Positions 1 through 11,226 of a stretch of 64,000 nucleotides of DNA are shown here, in pieces. Origin of the DNA: Aporrectodea caliginosa (Eukaryota; Annelida; Clitellata; Crassiclitellata; Lumbricidae). The position numbers and the translations under genes are program-made. The notes beneath the pieces are model-generated. The model saw only the letters and a program-made list of their open reading frames with translations, made no database searches and was not told the DNA's origin. The stretch is taken from positions 144,204 through 208,203 of the forward strand of contig JACEVL010000972.1 of the NCBI GenBank assembly GCA_020284085.1. The letters run 5' to 3'. The stretch's first letter is position 1; the number at the start of each line of letters is the position of its first letter.

Positions 1-42
1 CTCAGAGTTACGTTGCAAGTAAGAAAGTATTATGTTGGTAAA

Positions 43-1464
43 TGAGTCATTTTCCGGTAACATGGTAAATTCAGAATTCAGCTGTCCCCGGTCATTTCTC
101 GAAAAACTATACCTAGTCTGTTTATGCTAAGTGTTGATATTAAAATGTATTTGATCAGTCAACAATTTCAGATATTTGAAAGTAATTTAAAGCAATAACC
201 TAATTTATTAAAATTTATTTTCAATTTAAAATGTTCCACTCCGTTACTGTCCCTAGGCTCTAGTACTTATTGCTTTAGTCTACAATTTCGAAATGATTTG
301 TATTGAGCCAAAACATTCACGTGTTTCTTATGTATTATATATTTGTGTATGTTTTAAAATACAACTTGGTGAACCGGATCTTCAGCATAATTAAAGGAAC
401 ATTTTTAAAACTTGTCCCCAGGAATTATGTATACTCCGTTACCATGCCCAAAAAATTAATCTTCTATCTCAGAACCATTCAGTTTTGTGGTCGCGCAACT
501 AGACTCATCTCTTCTATGTAATCTATGTAAGCTATTTATATCTTCAACAACGATATAAATGGTTCCACAAATTTCATACGAATTTTCATTTATTTCGTAC
601 CAGATGTGTTTTTTATTATACGGCCACTCCGTTACTGCATTTTTGCCATGATTATAAATGAATCTAATTCCAATAATATTTGTAATATAACGCTTATAAG
701 CAAAATAATGATTTTACCAACGATCGATGTGGACGCGTGAGCGATAATATGGTATTTACCGTGCTGCAACCCAAATTGTCTACTCCGTTACCTGTCCACT
801 CCGTTAACATTTATTTGGTAACGCATGGGACAGCTATGTAACGGAGTGGAAAAATTGTGTTCGACACTCGAAAGATAGTAACGGAGTGGAATTATTATAG
901 GCTAAATGGTGTGGTATTTTGATGCTGTGAGCACATTTCTAAGACAATACCATAAATATTTTAGTGTTTTCTGTCTATTCGATCAATCAATCAATCAGAA
1001 TCACTGGGAATGATTGCTCAAGTGATTTCTTTTCAGTTTTTTGGGCAAAAATATTTATTCAACTTAACATTAAATGCTTTTATTTCCATAACGGAGTGGA
1101 CCTTTTCTAAATAAATGAAACTGTGATGGAATCAAATCATTATAAGTTTTCTAATTTCTTTTATTTCTATTTTATAAATATTAATACTAGAAACATATTG
1201 GAATGTCAAAATACACAACAGAAGCTGTACAATGTATAAAACAGATCTCATATGTATACAGTAACGGAGTGGACAAATATTTTAGTAGGGCTATTTTTTT
1301 CTACCAAAAACTTTTTACATTTACATATTAGTGCAAAACCAAATATATATTTGTGAAATAGAAACATTCAAGATTTGTTCCAAAGAAAAAAAACTGTATT
1401 TAAAATTTTTTTTGTTTTTGCTTGTTGAATTTGTGAATTTACCATGTTACCGGAAAATGACTCA
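43..1464. mobile_element. Non-autonomous DNA transposon, copy A
   Basis: About 1.42 kb bounded by terminal inverted repeats of roughly 31 bp that start TGAGTCATTTTCCGGTAACA (43-73, mirrored at 1434-1464). A near-identical copy lies at 20866-22262 in the same orientation. No long ORF is present, so it must be mobilised in trans. Inside, the motif CCACTCCGTTAC and close variants occur at 236, 433, 624, 782 and 796 on the plus strand, then as the reverse complement at 838, 878, 1088 and 1261. Such mirrored subterminal arrays usually serve as transposase-binding sites. I could not define a convincing target-site duplication, so the superfamily is open. Confidence 0.82.
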
Positions 1465-1639
1465 ATATTTATGCGCCATTGCCCAAAAGCAATACTTTGG
1501 CATTATTAAAATCGATCTATCTCGATTAGGATCTAAAACCGTTAAAGCTTTTTAATTAGCATTGTACACTATCGCAGCTTTTAAGACGAAGCTCGGAGGG
1601 ATGGGCTATTAAGCTTTCCAGGGAACTTGCAGTGGTTCT

Positions 1640-2215
1640 ATCAATCAATCAAAAAAAACTTTATTGAAGCCATGTCAAATAAAATCACATAACATTTCAA
1701 CATAAAATATCAGGATTGGCCGCAAGAGGAGTCCCAAAAGGGAACAAGATCCCGCTAACTAGGGACACCTAAAACAACATTTCAGAATCTGAATTAGTGA
1801 TAGCTAAACTGCTAAATCCTTGACAAACAGTGCAACATCAAGTTTCATACAGCAATGCAAACAGTATAGTACATAGTACACAGTACATGATTAACACAAT
1901 TCAGAACACTATGAAAATAAAGAAAAAAACGAAAACCTTAACTAACAGTGAAAAAGAATATCCGGCAGGGTAGGTTATAGCTAATTTCCATTAATCAGGA
2001 AGGCATGCAGCATTTTTTTAAGTACCGTAGTAGGTGCGGGGCACAACGTCTGTGAGAGGGAAGCATGTTCCACGTTGTGGAGCCAACAGATTTTATGGAA
2101 AATAAGCGAGTATTGGTGTGTGCATATGGGGCGATAAGAGTTAAAGTTTCTGGTGTAGTGAGTATGAACATCGGATCCTAGATGAAAAAATCCCTTAAAA
2201 CATGCTATCACAGAT
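1640..2215 (-). mobile_element. LINE 3' fragment (reverse orientation)
   Basis: On the minus strand the region ends in an A-rich stretch followed by TTGATTGATTGAT units, as expected for a LINE 3' tail. Upstream is a 76-codon frame (2211-1981) containing a HYTRN-like stretch and a tail resembling the extreme C-terminus of animal LINE reverse transcriptases. It is 5'-truncated and has no intact RT. Confidence 0.55.
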
Positions 2216-2395
2216 TATACGCCTGAACCGCTTGAAACACTTGCTATGTTATGTTAACATTAAATTAAATTAATATGACATTTCAAGAGAACTATCCGGA
2301 GACGCTCTCTATGCTAACCCTAATGATCATTAACGCTTAAGTTTTATGGGCTTAAGTTCTGTTTCTTTCCATTTTCAATTGTAGACATTTTTCAG

Positions 2396-2433
2396 TTATT
2401 GGTAGCGTAACTGTTGAACCTCAAAACGCAGCC
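2396..2433 (+). pseudogene. Truncated V-type Ig exon
   Basis: A good acceptor (polypyrimidine tract then TTTTTCAG) is followed by 38 bases that translate in phase 1 as VIGSVTVEPQNAA. This is closely similar to ALGSVIVEPRNAA at the start of the gene 1 V exon (3815). The match stops abruptly at a TGTC microsatellite followed by CT-rich sequence, and no Ig cysteine or tryptophan follows. I read it as the leftover 5' end of a duplicated V exon, destroyed by deletion or microsatellite expansion. Confidence 0.7.
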
Positions 2434-3081
2434 TGTCTGTCTGTCTGGGTCTCTCTTTCTCTTTCCTCTCGATCTTTGTCCATATACCACTAACTGTGAC
2501 TGAGTTTTAGGCGGCCTCAGTTGTGTTGGTATACCAACTTCAGTGTGTGGTTGAATTAAATAACATGAAGCCTCAGTAATCCCGTCAATGCTACCTTACA
2601 TAAAGTCTGTCCCAGTATTCTTAGAAGAGGTTCATTTAATTAAAACCCAAATTTAAAGGAAATTATTAAAATTAAATTGTTTTAGCCTATCTACAATGGT
2701 CTAAAAAGTTCAAAATGAGCATAGGGTCTAAGTATTTCTGGTTGAGATTTAGCTGTCATTTGACTGTGTTTCTATCATTTCCGTGAAACTAAATCCGGTG
2801 ATGTATGTTGAACCTATAAATTTATCAGAACACGACTTTATTGGTCGTGACTCTGATCCAATCCCGCAGAAATCGTGTCATTACAGCATCGTTCTTTCTC
2901 CCACATTTCTATATCTCACCAGGGTATACGCTTTCTATGAGCAGGACAAGCCGTTAACACCAAGCGCTATAGTGTGGCAGAATGAGTAGGCTTATATTGA
3001 TATTTCTTCTGTTACATTAGTTAGTATTATGGTGAGACATTTATGTCATCACCAAATTGACAATAATAGTAATAATATAAT

Positions 3082-3276
<195 letters not shown>

Positions 3277-3814
3277 GTTCATGACGCCAGCAATTGATGA
3301 CGATGGGGGCAAATAAATTAGCTCCATTTTTTGAGTTAATCCAATATGTTTACTGTGCTAATCATAAAAGTAGATAAAAGTAGATAGGTAGAGCGGATAT
3401 TTCCTGAGAATGTTCTGAATTTTGCATGTTGTGCAGAAACTCAGAACATTGGCGAAAATAAAATCAGAATGCCGTTTTAAAATGTCAAAGCTGTCAAAAC
3501 AGTAATCGTAAAGAGCATCAACGCATTTACTCCGGTTAAGATTATAAGCGAATCTAATATGAATTAGATTCACTTATAATGGTTGTCTTAAGGTAACCAC
3601 TGCGAGTAACGTGTCAGCTAAAACTTTTTGACTCCTTGTACTTTATCAAAACAAATAAAAATAACTTTCGAATGCTTGGTTTTGGATTTAATTGTATGCT
3701 TATCTTGAATAGATTTTAAAATCTATTCAAGATAAGTAGCCTATACAATTATAGGAACGATCAATGCGAAGAAATTGAGTTGTTCTTTATTCTTTATATT
3801 TCGTATGTTTTTAG

Positions 3815-4141
3815 CACTTGGGAGTGTGATAGTTGAACCTCGAAATGCAGCAGTTGTAGCAGGAGATATGATGTCGATGGAATGTCGCACTGACGAGCAA
3901 TCCAGAGTTCGAAGATGGGATCTGTTCCGGGTTAATGGAGAAACAATCGCAGTTTATATGCATGGAATTCCGAGCATGTATAACCGAGAATTCACTCATT
4001 TTGGCGCTCGAGTGACTGCCAGTGGGTCCGGAGTTCTTTACACCAACTCAACGAGGATAGATGACGCTGGACTATTTACGTGTGTAATCAAATGTCCAGA
4101 TCGCCCAACAATTAAAGTGACTGCACATCTAACAGTATTTG
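3815..4141 (+). CDS. Gene 1 exon: V-like Ig domain
   Basis: Preceded by TTTTTAG and followed by GTACGA; 327 nt, phase 1 at both ends. The Ig core is visible: first Cys in MECRTDE, Trp in RRWDLF, and DDAGLFTC carrying the D-x-G-x-x-x-C signature before strand F. It ends on a short beta strand (TAHLTVFG), as in gene 2 (ALLTVLG). Confidence 0.88.
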
Positions 4142-6215
4142 GTACGAATCATACCGCTTCTTTGCAACTAGGTTTCTAATAGTCTACAATTCATTTACAT
4201 AGCTCACAAGTTATGCGAAATCTGTGAGGGAACAGAAACAACATAAAACTATCTTATGAAATTAAATAAATCTATGACACTTTTTCTTTTTAGAAATTTA
4301 AATGTCAATAACTTACCGTACTACAAACGCATTCATTGCTCAAAATCCTTATTGACAGACAGAAGTCTGAACATAATTATATGCAACAACGTCAAAGATG
4401 AGCTTGGCATGCAGAGACCTTTAAGTCGATGAATTATTCCTATAATTTATCACTTTAATCAATCACTTTGAACAATGATCTCAAGTAGGCCGAAATAGTA
4501 CAAAATATAGGAACAGCAAACCACACAGGCATATTCATCTTTGGCTGTTAATGTTTGTGTTTCAAAGTATCTGATTATTTTGATTTGTTTTTTAGAATCT
4601 CAGCCGATTTGTGAAACAAACCTTATTACAAATGGCAATACATCATTGGCGATGGGAGATTCCATTTGTTTTCGTTGCAACGTTACCTTTAGAGGTTTCT
4701 GGACGCCGACAATGGAATGGAGACAACACAGTGGAAATGGAGATATGGGAAGAATAGTAACTAACGGAGTTGAAATAGAACGGTTACCCAATACAAGTGT
4801 AATTTCCACGCTCACCATTAAAGTCGATTCGTCAATGAATGGTGTTTTCTTTTCATGCAAAACTTATTTCACTGAGTATGATGGCAAACCCTTCGATGAT
4901 TCAGCCAACAATATTCCCAACTTTAGCTACATCTGGAACTCAGAAGCTGTCGAATTACCAAAATACTCTGTGTCAGAAACTAGTCCAGGTGCGATTGAAA
5001 CAGCTTCAGATTAGTGTAATTTATTCATACAAAGCTATACAGTACACACCTAGTTAAAATAAGCTTCATCATCTCAGTTTTGTTGGCAGCAATTTATATT
5101 TTGCGCATTAAAATGCTTAAAATTACACAAAATCAAGTTTGTTTATCGAAATATCATTTATGGATTCGATTTCAACATTGATAGAGCAAGGGTGTCTAAC
5201 CTTTTATAATGGCGAGCTAGTGGCAATATTTTCCAGGAAGCTGTGGCTACAGGAAGGAGAGAGTGAAATAAACGGAAATACTATAAATAGCCAATTGCAA
5301 ATAAGGATGTTTGGGTGCTATCTCTAGATTTAATAGACCAAATAATCATAACAAAATTATATATGATAACGAGTTTGTATTGATTCCTGAATGAAACATG
5401 GCTCTAGATTCTTCATCAGTTCTACTGGTGGTTGGTCTGTCAGTATTCTTCGTCTTTGTGACCATGGCCGTCACTTTCTTTTGCATACACAACAGAGACA
5501 GAGTCAGAGGTAAGCATTCTGCATTTAATCATCATGCATGAGTATGATGGCAAACTCTCTCTCTCTCACCATCACAATCCTTTCCGTCATCATCATCGTC
5601 TGTGAATCCGGAATCAAATTCACCGTTACGCGGTTTTAACAATCAAATTCGTTGTGCCACCCACTTAGTCCTTATATGACCACTAATTGCCAATTTGGGT
5701 CAATTGTGGGCCCAATTGGCATGGCTTTCTGGGAGTAAATAAACCGATGCGAAGCCATCTTTATGCTGTTGATTTTTGCCTATTCCGGACTTGGCTTGAG
5801 GCATTTAATGTGACGCATTTCGCTCTTAAGCCCCGAAAATAAGTTTACCAATGTGCGTGACATTTAAGGATAGTCAGTGATTGTCCGTGGCACACTGCAC
5901 AACGTGTGGCATAGAGAAAGAAGGGCGTTTGAATCATCCTGAACAAAGTTTATTGATCATATTTTAGGCCGACTGTTGGAACTTGTCAGCACATTGAGCA
6001 GACCACCGATCCAGAACCAGAGATCTCACGAACCCCAAACATCAACAGAACTCAACTCACAGACAACAACAGTTGATGCTGATACACAGACACGCCAGAT
6101 GGCAGCAACCAACGCAGACTACTGCTCCCTAATAGCTATCTCACAAGAGCCAACAGTCTACCGTCAGCTGCTTTTACAGGATCCAGCCCTCAGCGACTAC
6201 GTCAACCTATCATAA
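3815..6215 (+). CDS. Gene 1: Ig receptor with three YxxL tail motifs
   Basis: Four exons (3815-4141, 4596-4988, 5408-5509, 5968-6215) join in one frame: V-like Ig, second Ig, TM helix, cytoplasmic tail. All junctions are GT/AG and phase 1. The assembled part is 356 residues without a signal peptide. I found no signal exon between 1.5 and 3.8 kb, so it lies further upstream or is lost. The tail has YCSL, YRQL and YVNL. The last sits in SDYVNL, which fits the ITIM consensus (S/I/V/L-x-Y-x-x-L/V/I) and also contains a YxN core. In known families such tails recruit SH2 proteins at the plasma membrane. It differs from genes 2 and 3 by lacking the third Ig domain. The ligand is unknown and the immune-type role is inferred. 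An AATAAA-like signal occurs near 6395. Confidence 0.82.
4596..4988 (+). CDS. Gene 1 exon: second Ig domain
   Basis: Acceptor TTTTTTAG, donor CCAG|GTGCGA; 393 nt, phase 1-1. The core is CFRCNV (Cys), MEWRQH (Trp) and FFSCKT (Cys), with several N-x-S/T sites. The tail of the exon has the NIPNF-Y-W pattern shared with the second Ig exons of genes 2, 3 and partly 4, so these domains are orthologous in position. Confidence 0.86.
5408..5509 (+). CDS. Gene 1 exon: transmembrane helix
   Basis: 102 nt, phase 1-1, acceptor CTCTAG, donor AGAG|GTAAGC. It encodes about 22 hydrophobic residues (VLLVVGLSVFFVFVTMAVTF) followed by CIHNRDRVR, a basic stop-transfer. It contains no acidic or basic residue within the membrane segment, so there is no obvious charged-adaptor pairing as in activating receptors. 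Confidence 0.87.
5968..6215 (+). CDS. Gene 1 terminal exon: tyrosine tail
   Basis: Acceptor ATTTTAG; phase 1 entry; stop TAA at 6213-6215. Encodes an 82-residue S/T/Q-rich tail with YCSL, then nine residues, YRQL, then nine residues, YVNL three residues before the stop. The DYCSL core matches the DYCAL and AYCTL cores of genes 2 and 3. Confidence 0.86.
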
Positions 6216-6480
6216 AATCAACAAAAACTTACAAATGAATATTCGGTGTACCGTATATTGCAATGCTGAGTAGTAATAGATAGCATCGATAATTTTACGC
6301 GCTAGTTTAAACTATTTGCAGTACTGAACATATGGATGGGCTACTTATTGAACTGGAAAAAGCAAAATAATATTTGAAATGTTAAAATTTGATAAATAAA
6401 ATGTGCCAATATCCTAGATCTTAGACAGTGCAGTGTTAGCTTATAACAATGCCTTAGCCAAATATAGTCCTTACCTTTCC

Positions 6481-6640
6481 AGCTTAGGTGCACAGAAAGA
6501 AAGAGAGATACAGAATATCCTGTGTAAAAGAGACAGAGAGACAGATAGAGAGACAGAGAAAGACAGACAGAGACACACAGACAAAGATAAAGTGACAAAG
6601 ATAGACATACAGACTGATAGAGATGGAGAGAGCTGGGGTT
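6481..6640. repeat. Degenerate AGAC/AGAG microsatellite
   Basis: About 150 bp of AGAGACAGAG, ACAGATAG and AGACACACAG units, purine-rich on the plus strand. It opens spurious frames on both strands. Confidence 0.9.
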
Positions 6641-7174
6641 GAAAATTCAAAATGCTATTCTCACCAAATATTTATACAGCACCACATTTAAAAGAGAGAG
6701 CATCAATAGCCGGCGTTAAACAGTTTGCACAAGGACTTCTTGAAGAGCCTGAGAGTAGGTTCGAATCCTCAAACTTCTCGCTACAAGGCTACCAGATGAA
6801 CAAGACAATCTTTCTTCGATGATATAATTTTTAGTTTAACAGAGACACATTTCTCATGGGGGTAGAACAGTCTTCCGTAGTTCCTGTCTGTGTCCGAACT
6901 TCTAAAACAATGTTTTAGAACGAATAGGAATTGTAGCTTTTATGCTTCGACATTTCGCAATTATTCACGCTCAAAATGGAATGTTCTTACCGCTCAATTC
7001 ATCGGACAAAGTGCGCATTCGGCTGAAATGACAACAGAATCAATGAAAAGTTGAAAAAAACTATACTAAAACAGTAAAAAAATTAAAACAAATGTGTACT
7101 GTTAACAATCCCGCATCACAATGTACCATTATAAAGGCGGTTCAGAGCTGAATCGAATGACGTACTATCTGTCT

Positions 7175-7190
7175 GTAATAATAGTCCCAG
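7175..7190 (-). mobile_element. Solo terminal repeat of a 44.6-kb-type element
   Basis: GTAATAATAGTCCCAG is identical to the right terminus of the element at 44651-45259. No matching left end was found nearby, so this is probably a fragment. Confidence 0.45.
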
Positions 7191-7929
7191 GTAGGCTACT
7201 ATGGGTTGAAATAGGCCTATCTCGAAAAATAAAACGTGACTGGTGTTAAACCGTTTTCAGACTTAGCGACATGTCGCGAACCAGAGGAAATGGTAAAAAG
7301 TTAATAACTTCTACAAATAATTATGGGCATATTCTGAAAATTAATACATCTTTTATTCAGTATTATGAGCTCTATCCAACCGTATATTGAATGACACTTA
7401 ATTAGTTTTCAATTAAAATATTTTCCAAGAAAACCTGCAATTTTTGAAAAATTATATTTTTCGTAACTTTGGCCTCTGGTGTGGGCGGAAGACATTAATA
7501 TTTTAAAAACTTTTTCAACATTTTTGATCCCATGCCATTAGGCAACTTTTGGTTGCTATTACTTTTTGAATTTCTAATTTTCGGTTTTTTCACTTCACCC
7601 TAGTAAACAGTGAACAAAGGAAGATTGGTAATGCAAATGCAATTATAGGCATCATAGGCTACATTTTGAAATCAAGTTCAAAACAGTTCATAAACTGAAT
7701 CATCTCTTTCGTAGGTAAACGGTAGAGTGAATATGAGACACGGACTTTTTGTTTATCTGGTTAGGGAATTCTTCAAAAGGCTGTTAGTCGTAGCTAATTA
7801 GTAAACTGTCCCCGTTGAATTGCATGAACCTGCGTAATTTCTTATTACATTCTGGTTTAAAAACAAACGAAAACATTCAATGAACCCATTAACTTGTTTA
7901 CAGAATGGGGGTATAGAATCATGATAAAA

Positions 7930-8728
7930 TCACTGGCGTGAATAGCAGAATATTGTGATGTTCCCCATCTCTCCCCGACTGTGCGCTACTACAGGCGATT
8001 TATGTAAAGGAGTGGTAACGTTTTGAAGTGAGATTTGAGTTCTATTGATGTTCGACAATGTAGAGTAGTCTTTAGGTCTGGCACCAGTTCCATTTCTAAA
8101 TCCAGGTTTCACAGGGAAACGGTAATCAGGCTGTGGCCGATCCTTTAATCTAGTGCTCCTGCGTGGGCCTAGAGTTTCGGGTTCAAATCCATCCGATTCT
8201 TCTATTACAGGTTTCTTGACGAAGGTTTCCAAGGGTAAGGCTGCGGCGGAAGGGAGTTCGGCAACTTCCGGTTGAGGTTCCGAGAAGTCAGGGTTCGTAG
8301 TGGTACTCACTTCCTTACTTACTTGTCTATTTGCTTCTAGGAATTTTATTCTATCCAACAGACTTCTCTGGTCTCCAGCCAATTCAGATTGAGCTTTGGA
8401 CATTATTTTCAGATTGGATTCTAGACAATTCAAAGTGGGATCTAGACAGTTCAGACTGGTTTCTAGACAATTCAGACTGTCCTTCGAACAGGTCTGTAAA
8501 TCTCCTATCCATCTTGTCCTGTCCCTCCGTTAGTCGGTCATTTAGTTTATTTTGTCCATCAGTTAAATTATTTTGTCCAACAGTGACGTCAGTTAGTCGG
8601 TCATTTAGTCGTCTTTCCAGACCTTCCAACACGCGTTCAAGAATAGAGGCTCGAAGCAACTCTGGTGAAAGAGGCCTGACTTCACCTTGCTCACTTACTT
8701 CCAAAGAGTGCAATGATTCACGAGACAT
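7930..8728 (-). pseudogene. Frame-broken coiled-coil ORF (retroelement-like?)
   Basis: Two minus-strand frames overlap: 8728-8384 (114 codons from ATG) and 8433-7930 (167 codons). They lie in different frames but read as one protein with a single frameshift near 8400-8430. The N-terminal part is charged and heptad-like, with recurring LNDRLT, SELSRNQ and ELSR units. The C-terminal part is Pro/Ser-rich with RRSTRLKDRPQPDYR, reminiscent of a basic linker common in retroelement polyproteins. No protease, RT or integrase motif is visible and no LTR pair was found. It could equally be a host gene remnant; function unknown. Confidence 0.4.
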
Positions 8729-11153
8729 GTTAGAAATTATTATTAGTGTTTATGCAACAACAGTCTCAATTATATACAACAATTCAAGTAAAACATTCAA
8801 CTTAATCCTACGCAGTTTCTACTGGCAGTGACTTGCAATTACAATCAAATTAAAGAAAAAGATGATTATTTACCCCTCTTTGGAACAAAGGACATGATTA
8901 ATAATCCACGGCAATTATAGGTTATGAAGACAGAAGATAATCCAGCGAATAAGCGGAGACGACGACAGAGAGTAATCCAGCGAATACGATAAATTCACGT
9001 TACGAGTTCACATTTCCTCGCAATTCAGACAATCGACAATATTATTCCAACCGTACTCGTTTCTACTTTAAACTTCTATAGCGCACTATTTGACTCTTAG
9101 GAAGAGACTAACGCAAGTGTTTCTCAATTCCTTATCTATTCTACGGGGACTCAAAAAGAAATGATCTCGCGGACGACTCGGCAACGACTCCTAGGTAATC
9201 CATCGGTACAGATCTAACCTCCAGGACGTCTCGGCAACGAGTGACAAATTTAGAAGGCAGCAAGGGCGCTTAAACACCGCTTCTACCAATCAGCGATCAG
9301 CCTCAAATGCTAACCTTATATGGACACGAAATAAGACAGAAAATCGATGACGTAGGGGATGAGTCAGTGGTTCAGCTGCTGTACCAGGCGTGCCTAGCGC
9401 GTGATCAGTGGCTGAAGGAAAATTCCAATAATAATGCTGTCAACGGCGAAACTACCGAGGCCAAGCACGACACCATCGTTTCATCGGCTCGCCACTTTTC
9501 TACCGCTAGAGGTCTCAGGGGACGGGCACAAGTAATTCTAAAAATAGCCTCTAGTAATGATTTCATAGATCATTACAATATCAAGTAGGAAGCGGGATCG
9601 CTTCCCTCTGCCCTCCAGAAGGTCGATTCAGCCTGCAATTCACCAGATGGCGTTGGTATAATGTGTAGTAATGACGTGATAGGGGCTTTGCATGGCTGCC
9701 ATACAGTTAAATTCGACCATCAATTGTGATCATCAATACTGCGAATTGCAATAATACTACGCTCTTGTCAGTTTGAAATAATAAGGAATATTATAACTAT
9801 TATAAATAACATAACGTAACATAACATAACGTAACATAACGACTAAACACTTTAATGGCTGTTTACGCCAAACACTTTTAAATTAATTTGGGATCATAAT
9901 TGTGAACTAATGTTTTGCATTATATAATGAGCACAGGTGTTCTTTAGGTTGATATATATATATATGTAATGTGTATCGATTGTTAAGCATTTTAGTCTTA
10001 GGCCTTAGTTGCGCTGTCGGCTCGTGGGCGCTTGGCCTAAAGTAGCCTAAACTTTGGCTGACGATAGATTCTCTACACGTGCAGTTAGCGCGCCAAACTT
10101 AGAAACTGCTGATGACAGTGAATTTGAACAATACAGTGTAGTAGATGTTTTAATGCAGTAGAGAGCTGTATGTTAGAAGTTACAGTTGAGCTGTATTGAT
10201 AAGAACTTTGATTGTACGTTTGAAATAACTGTGTTTGAAGAAAGGAGAAACATTCAAAGAACTGTGTCAATTTAATTCTTAAACAGTTAGAAGTCGTTGA
10301 GCAATTTATATGTAGAGATAAGGAAAGTTCTTGAGGTAGGTCACAACTAAGAAAGAAAAGAGTTGGTGACAATAATTATGTCCACTGATAATAATAAGTG
10401 TACCAAGCCTGCTAGGACTGCCAACCGTTCCGAATTCGCCTGGACAGTCCCGGAATCGGTCATGTGCGTCCCGTGTCCCGGATTGATCCCAAATTGTCCC
10501 GGATCTTGGTGCTTATATCGACTTCACAAAATGTGTTCTCACACTGAACTCGAACCGTTAATAAGTCTTACAGAGTGGCCATAGAATAGAGGGTAGTTAG
10601 GCTAGAAATCTATCCTCTATGGAATGGCTCGGCAACAACATTTTAGCATGACATTTTGCTGGTTTCTACGACTTTGTGCGCAATGATCTGAAACTGCTAA
10701 AAACCCTCATCTTCTCAGCACAAGCACAAGTTTAAGCTCTTGTCTGTTCTGCCGTCGCAAACCCAATAAATTACGTCTGCAATATGCATAATCATAATGA
10801 ACTTCGCCCGTGCTTGCCCTATAAGCCTAGTAGGTTAATGTAATTGAATAAACATGTTACTCTTGAAGTTGATTCTATTTTTGTTGTTTGATGATTTGAC
10901 TGTAATTTTTTACGACAATTTTTCATTAGCCTGTATATCCTACATTAGGCCGACGCACTATTTGTATAATGCGTTACATACAGTGATGTGAACAGCGCAA
11001 TTTGGCAATGGCATATCGAGTGACTATTGCGGGCGTCCCAGATTGACAAAATGAAAAGTTTGCAAACCAAAACAGGAACTTGACTTAGATGTATATCACA
11101 GTTTCTGATTCACCATCACTTAATCATCTTTGGCTCACGTGCATTGTAGTCCA
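8729..11153. other. Intergenic, no supported gene
   Basis: A 93-codon plus frame at 9307-9588 has reasonable composition but no recognisable domain or splice support. Short ATAACGTAAC tandem units occur at 9807-9842 and a TA run near 9950. A segment at 10407-10510 rich in GTCCCGG resembles the start of the element at 58770 and may be a decayed hAT-type end. Confidence 0.5.
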
Positions 11154-11226
11154 ATGGAAAGTCTGGTCAAGAGAATGGACAAAATCTTTGATATATTCGA
11201 TAATATATTGCTACTGGTCTGCTTAG
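11154..11226 (+). CDS. Gene 2 exon 1: signal peptide
   Basis: ATG at 11154 with a second in-frame ATG at 11175; donor TTAG|GTGGGT, phase 1. The second start gives MDKIFDIFDNILLLVCL, a basic then hydrophobic segment. The hydrophobic core is modest, so the exact start and cleavage site are uncertain. Confidence 0.68.

Larger units (their letters stand above)
6216..7929. other. Intergenic, repeat-rich, no gene seen
   Basis: Between gene 1 and the broken ORF at 7930. Contains the AGAC microsatellite at 6481-6640, an isolated tRNA B-box-like GGTTCGAATCC near 6755 without a supporting cloverleaf, and a solo 16-bp transposon end at 7175-7190. No exon resembling the receptor family was found. Confidence 0.6.

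Noticed and set aside
2783..2989. 68-codon plus frame upstream of gene 1 as a signal exon
   Set aside because: Begins with GTG, is not hydrophobic, and has no phase-1 donor leading to the V exon.
5187..5330. hAT element start (AAGGGTGTCTAACCTTTT) in a gene 1 intron
   Set aside because: Resembles a hAT end but starts imperfectly and no right end or duplication was found.
6750..6775. tRNA gene suggested by GGTTCGAATCC
   Set aside because: No A box or cloverleaf could be paired around it; at most a tRNA-derived repeat scrap.
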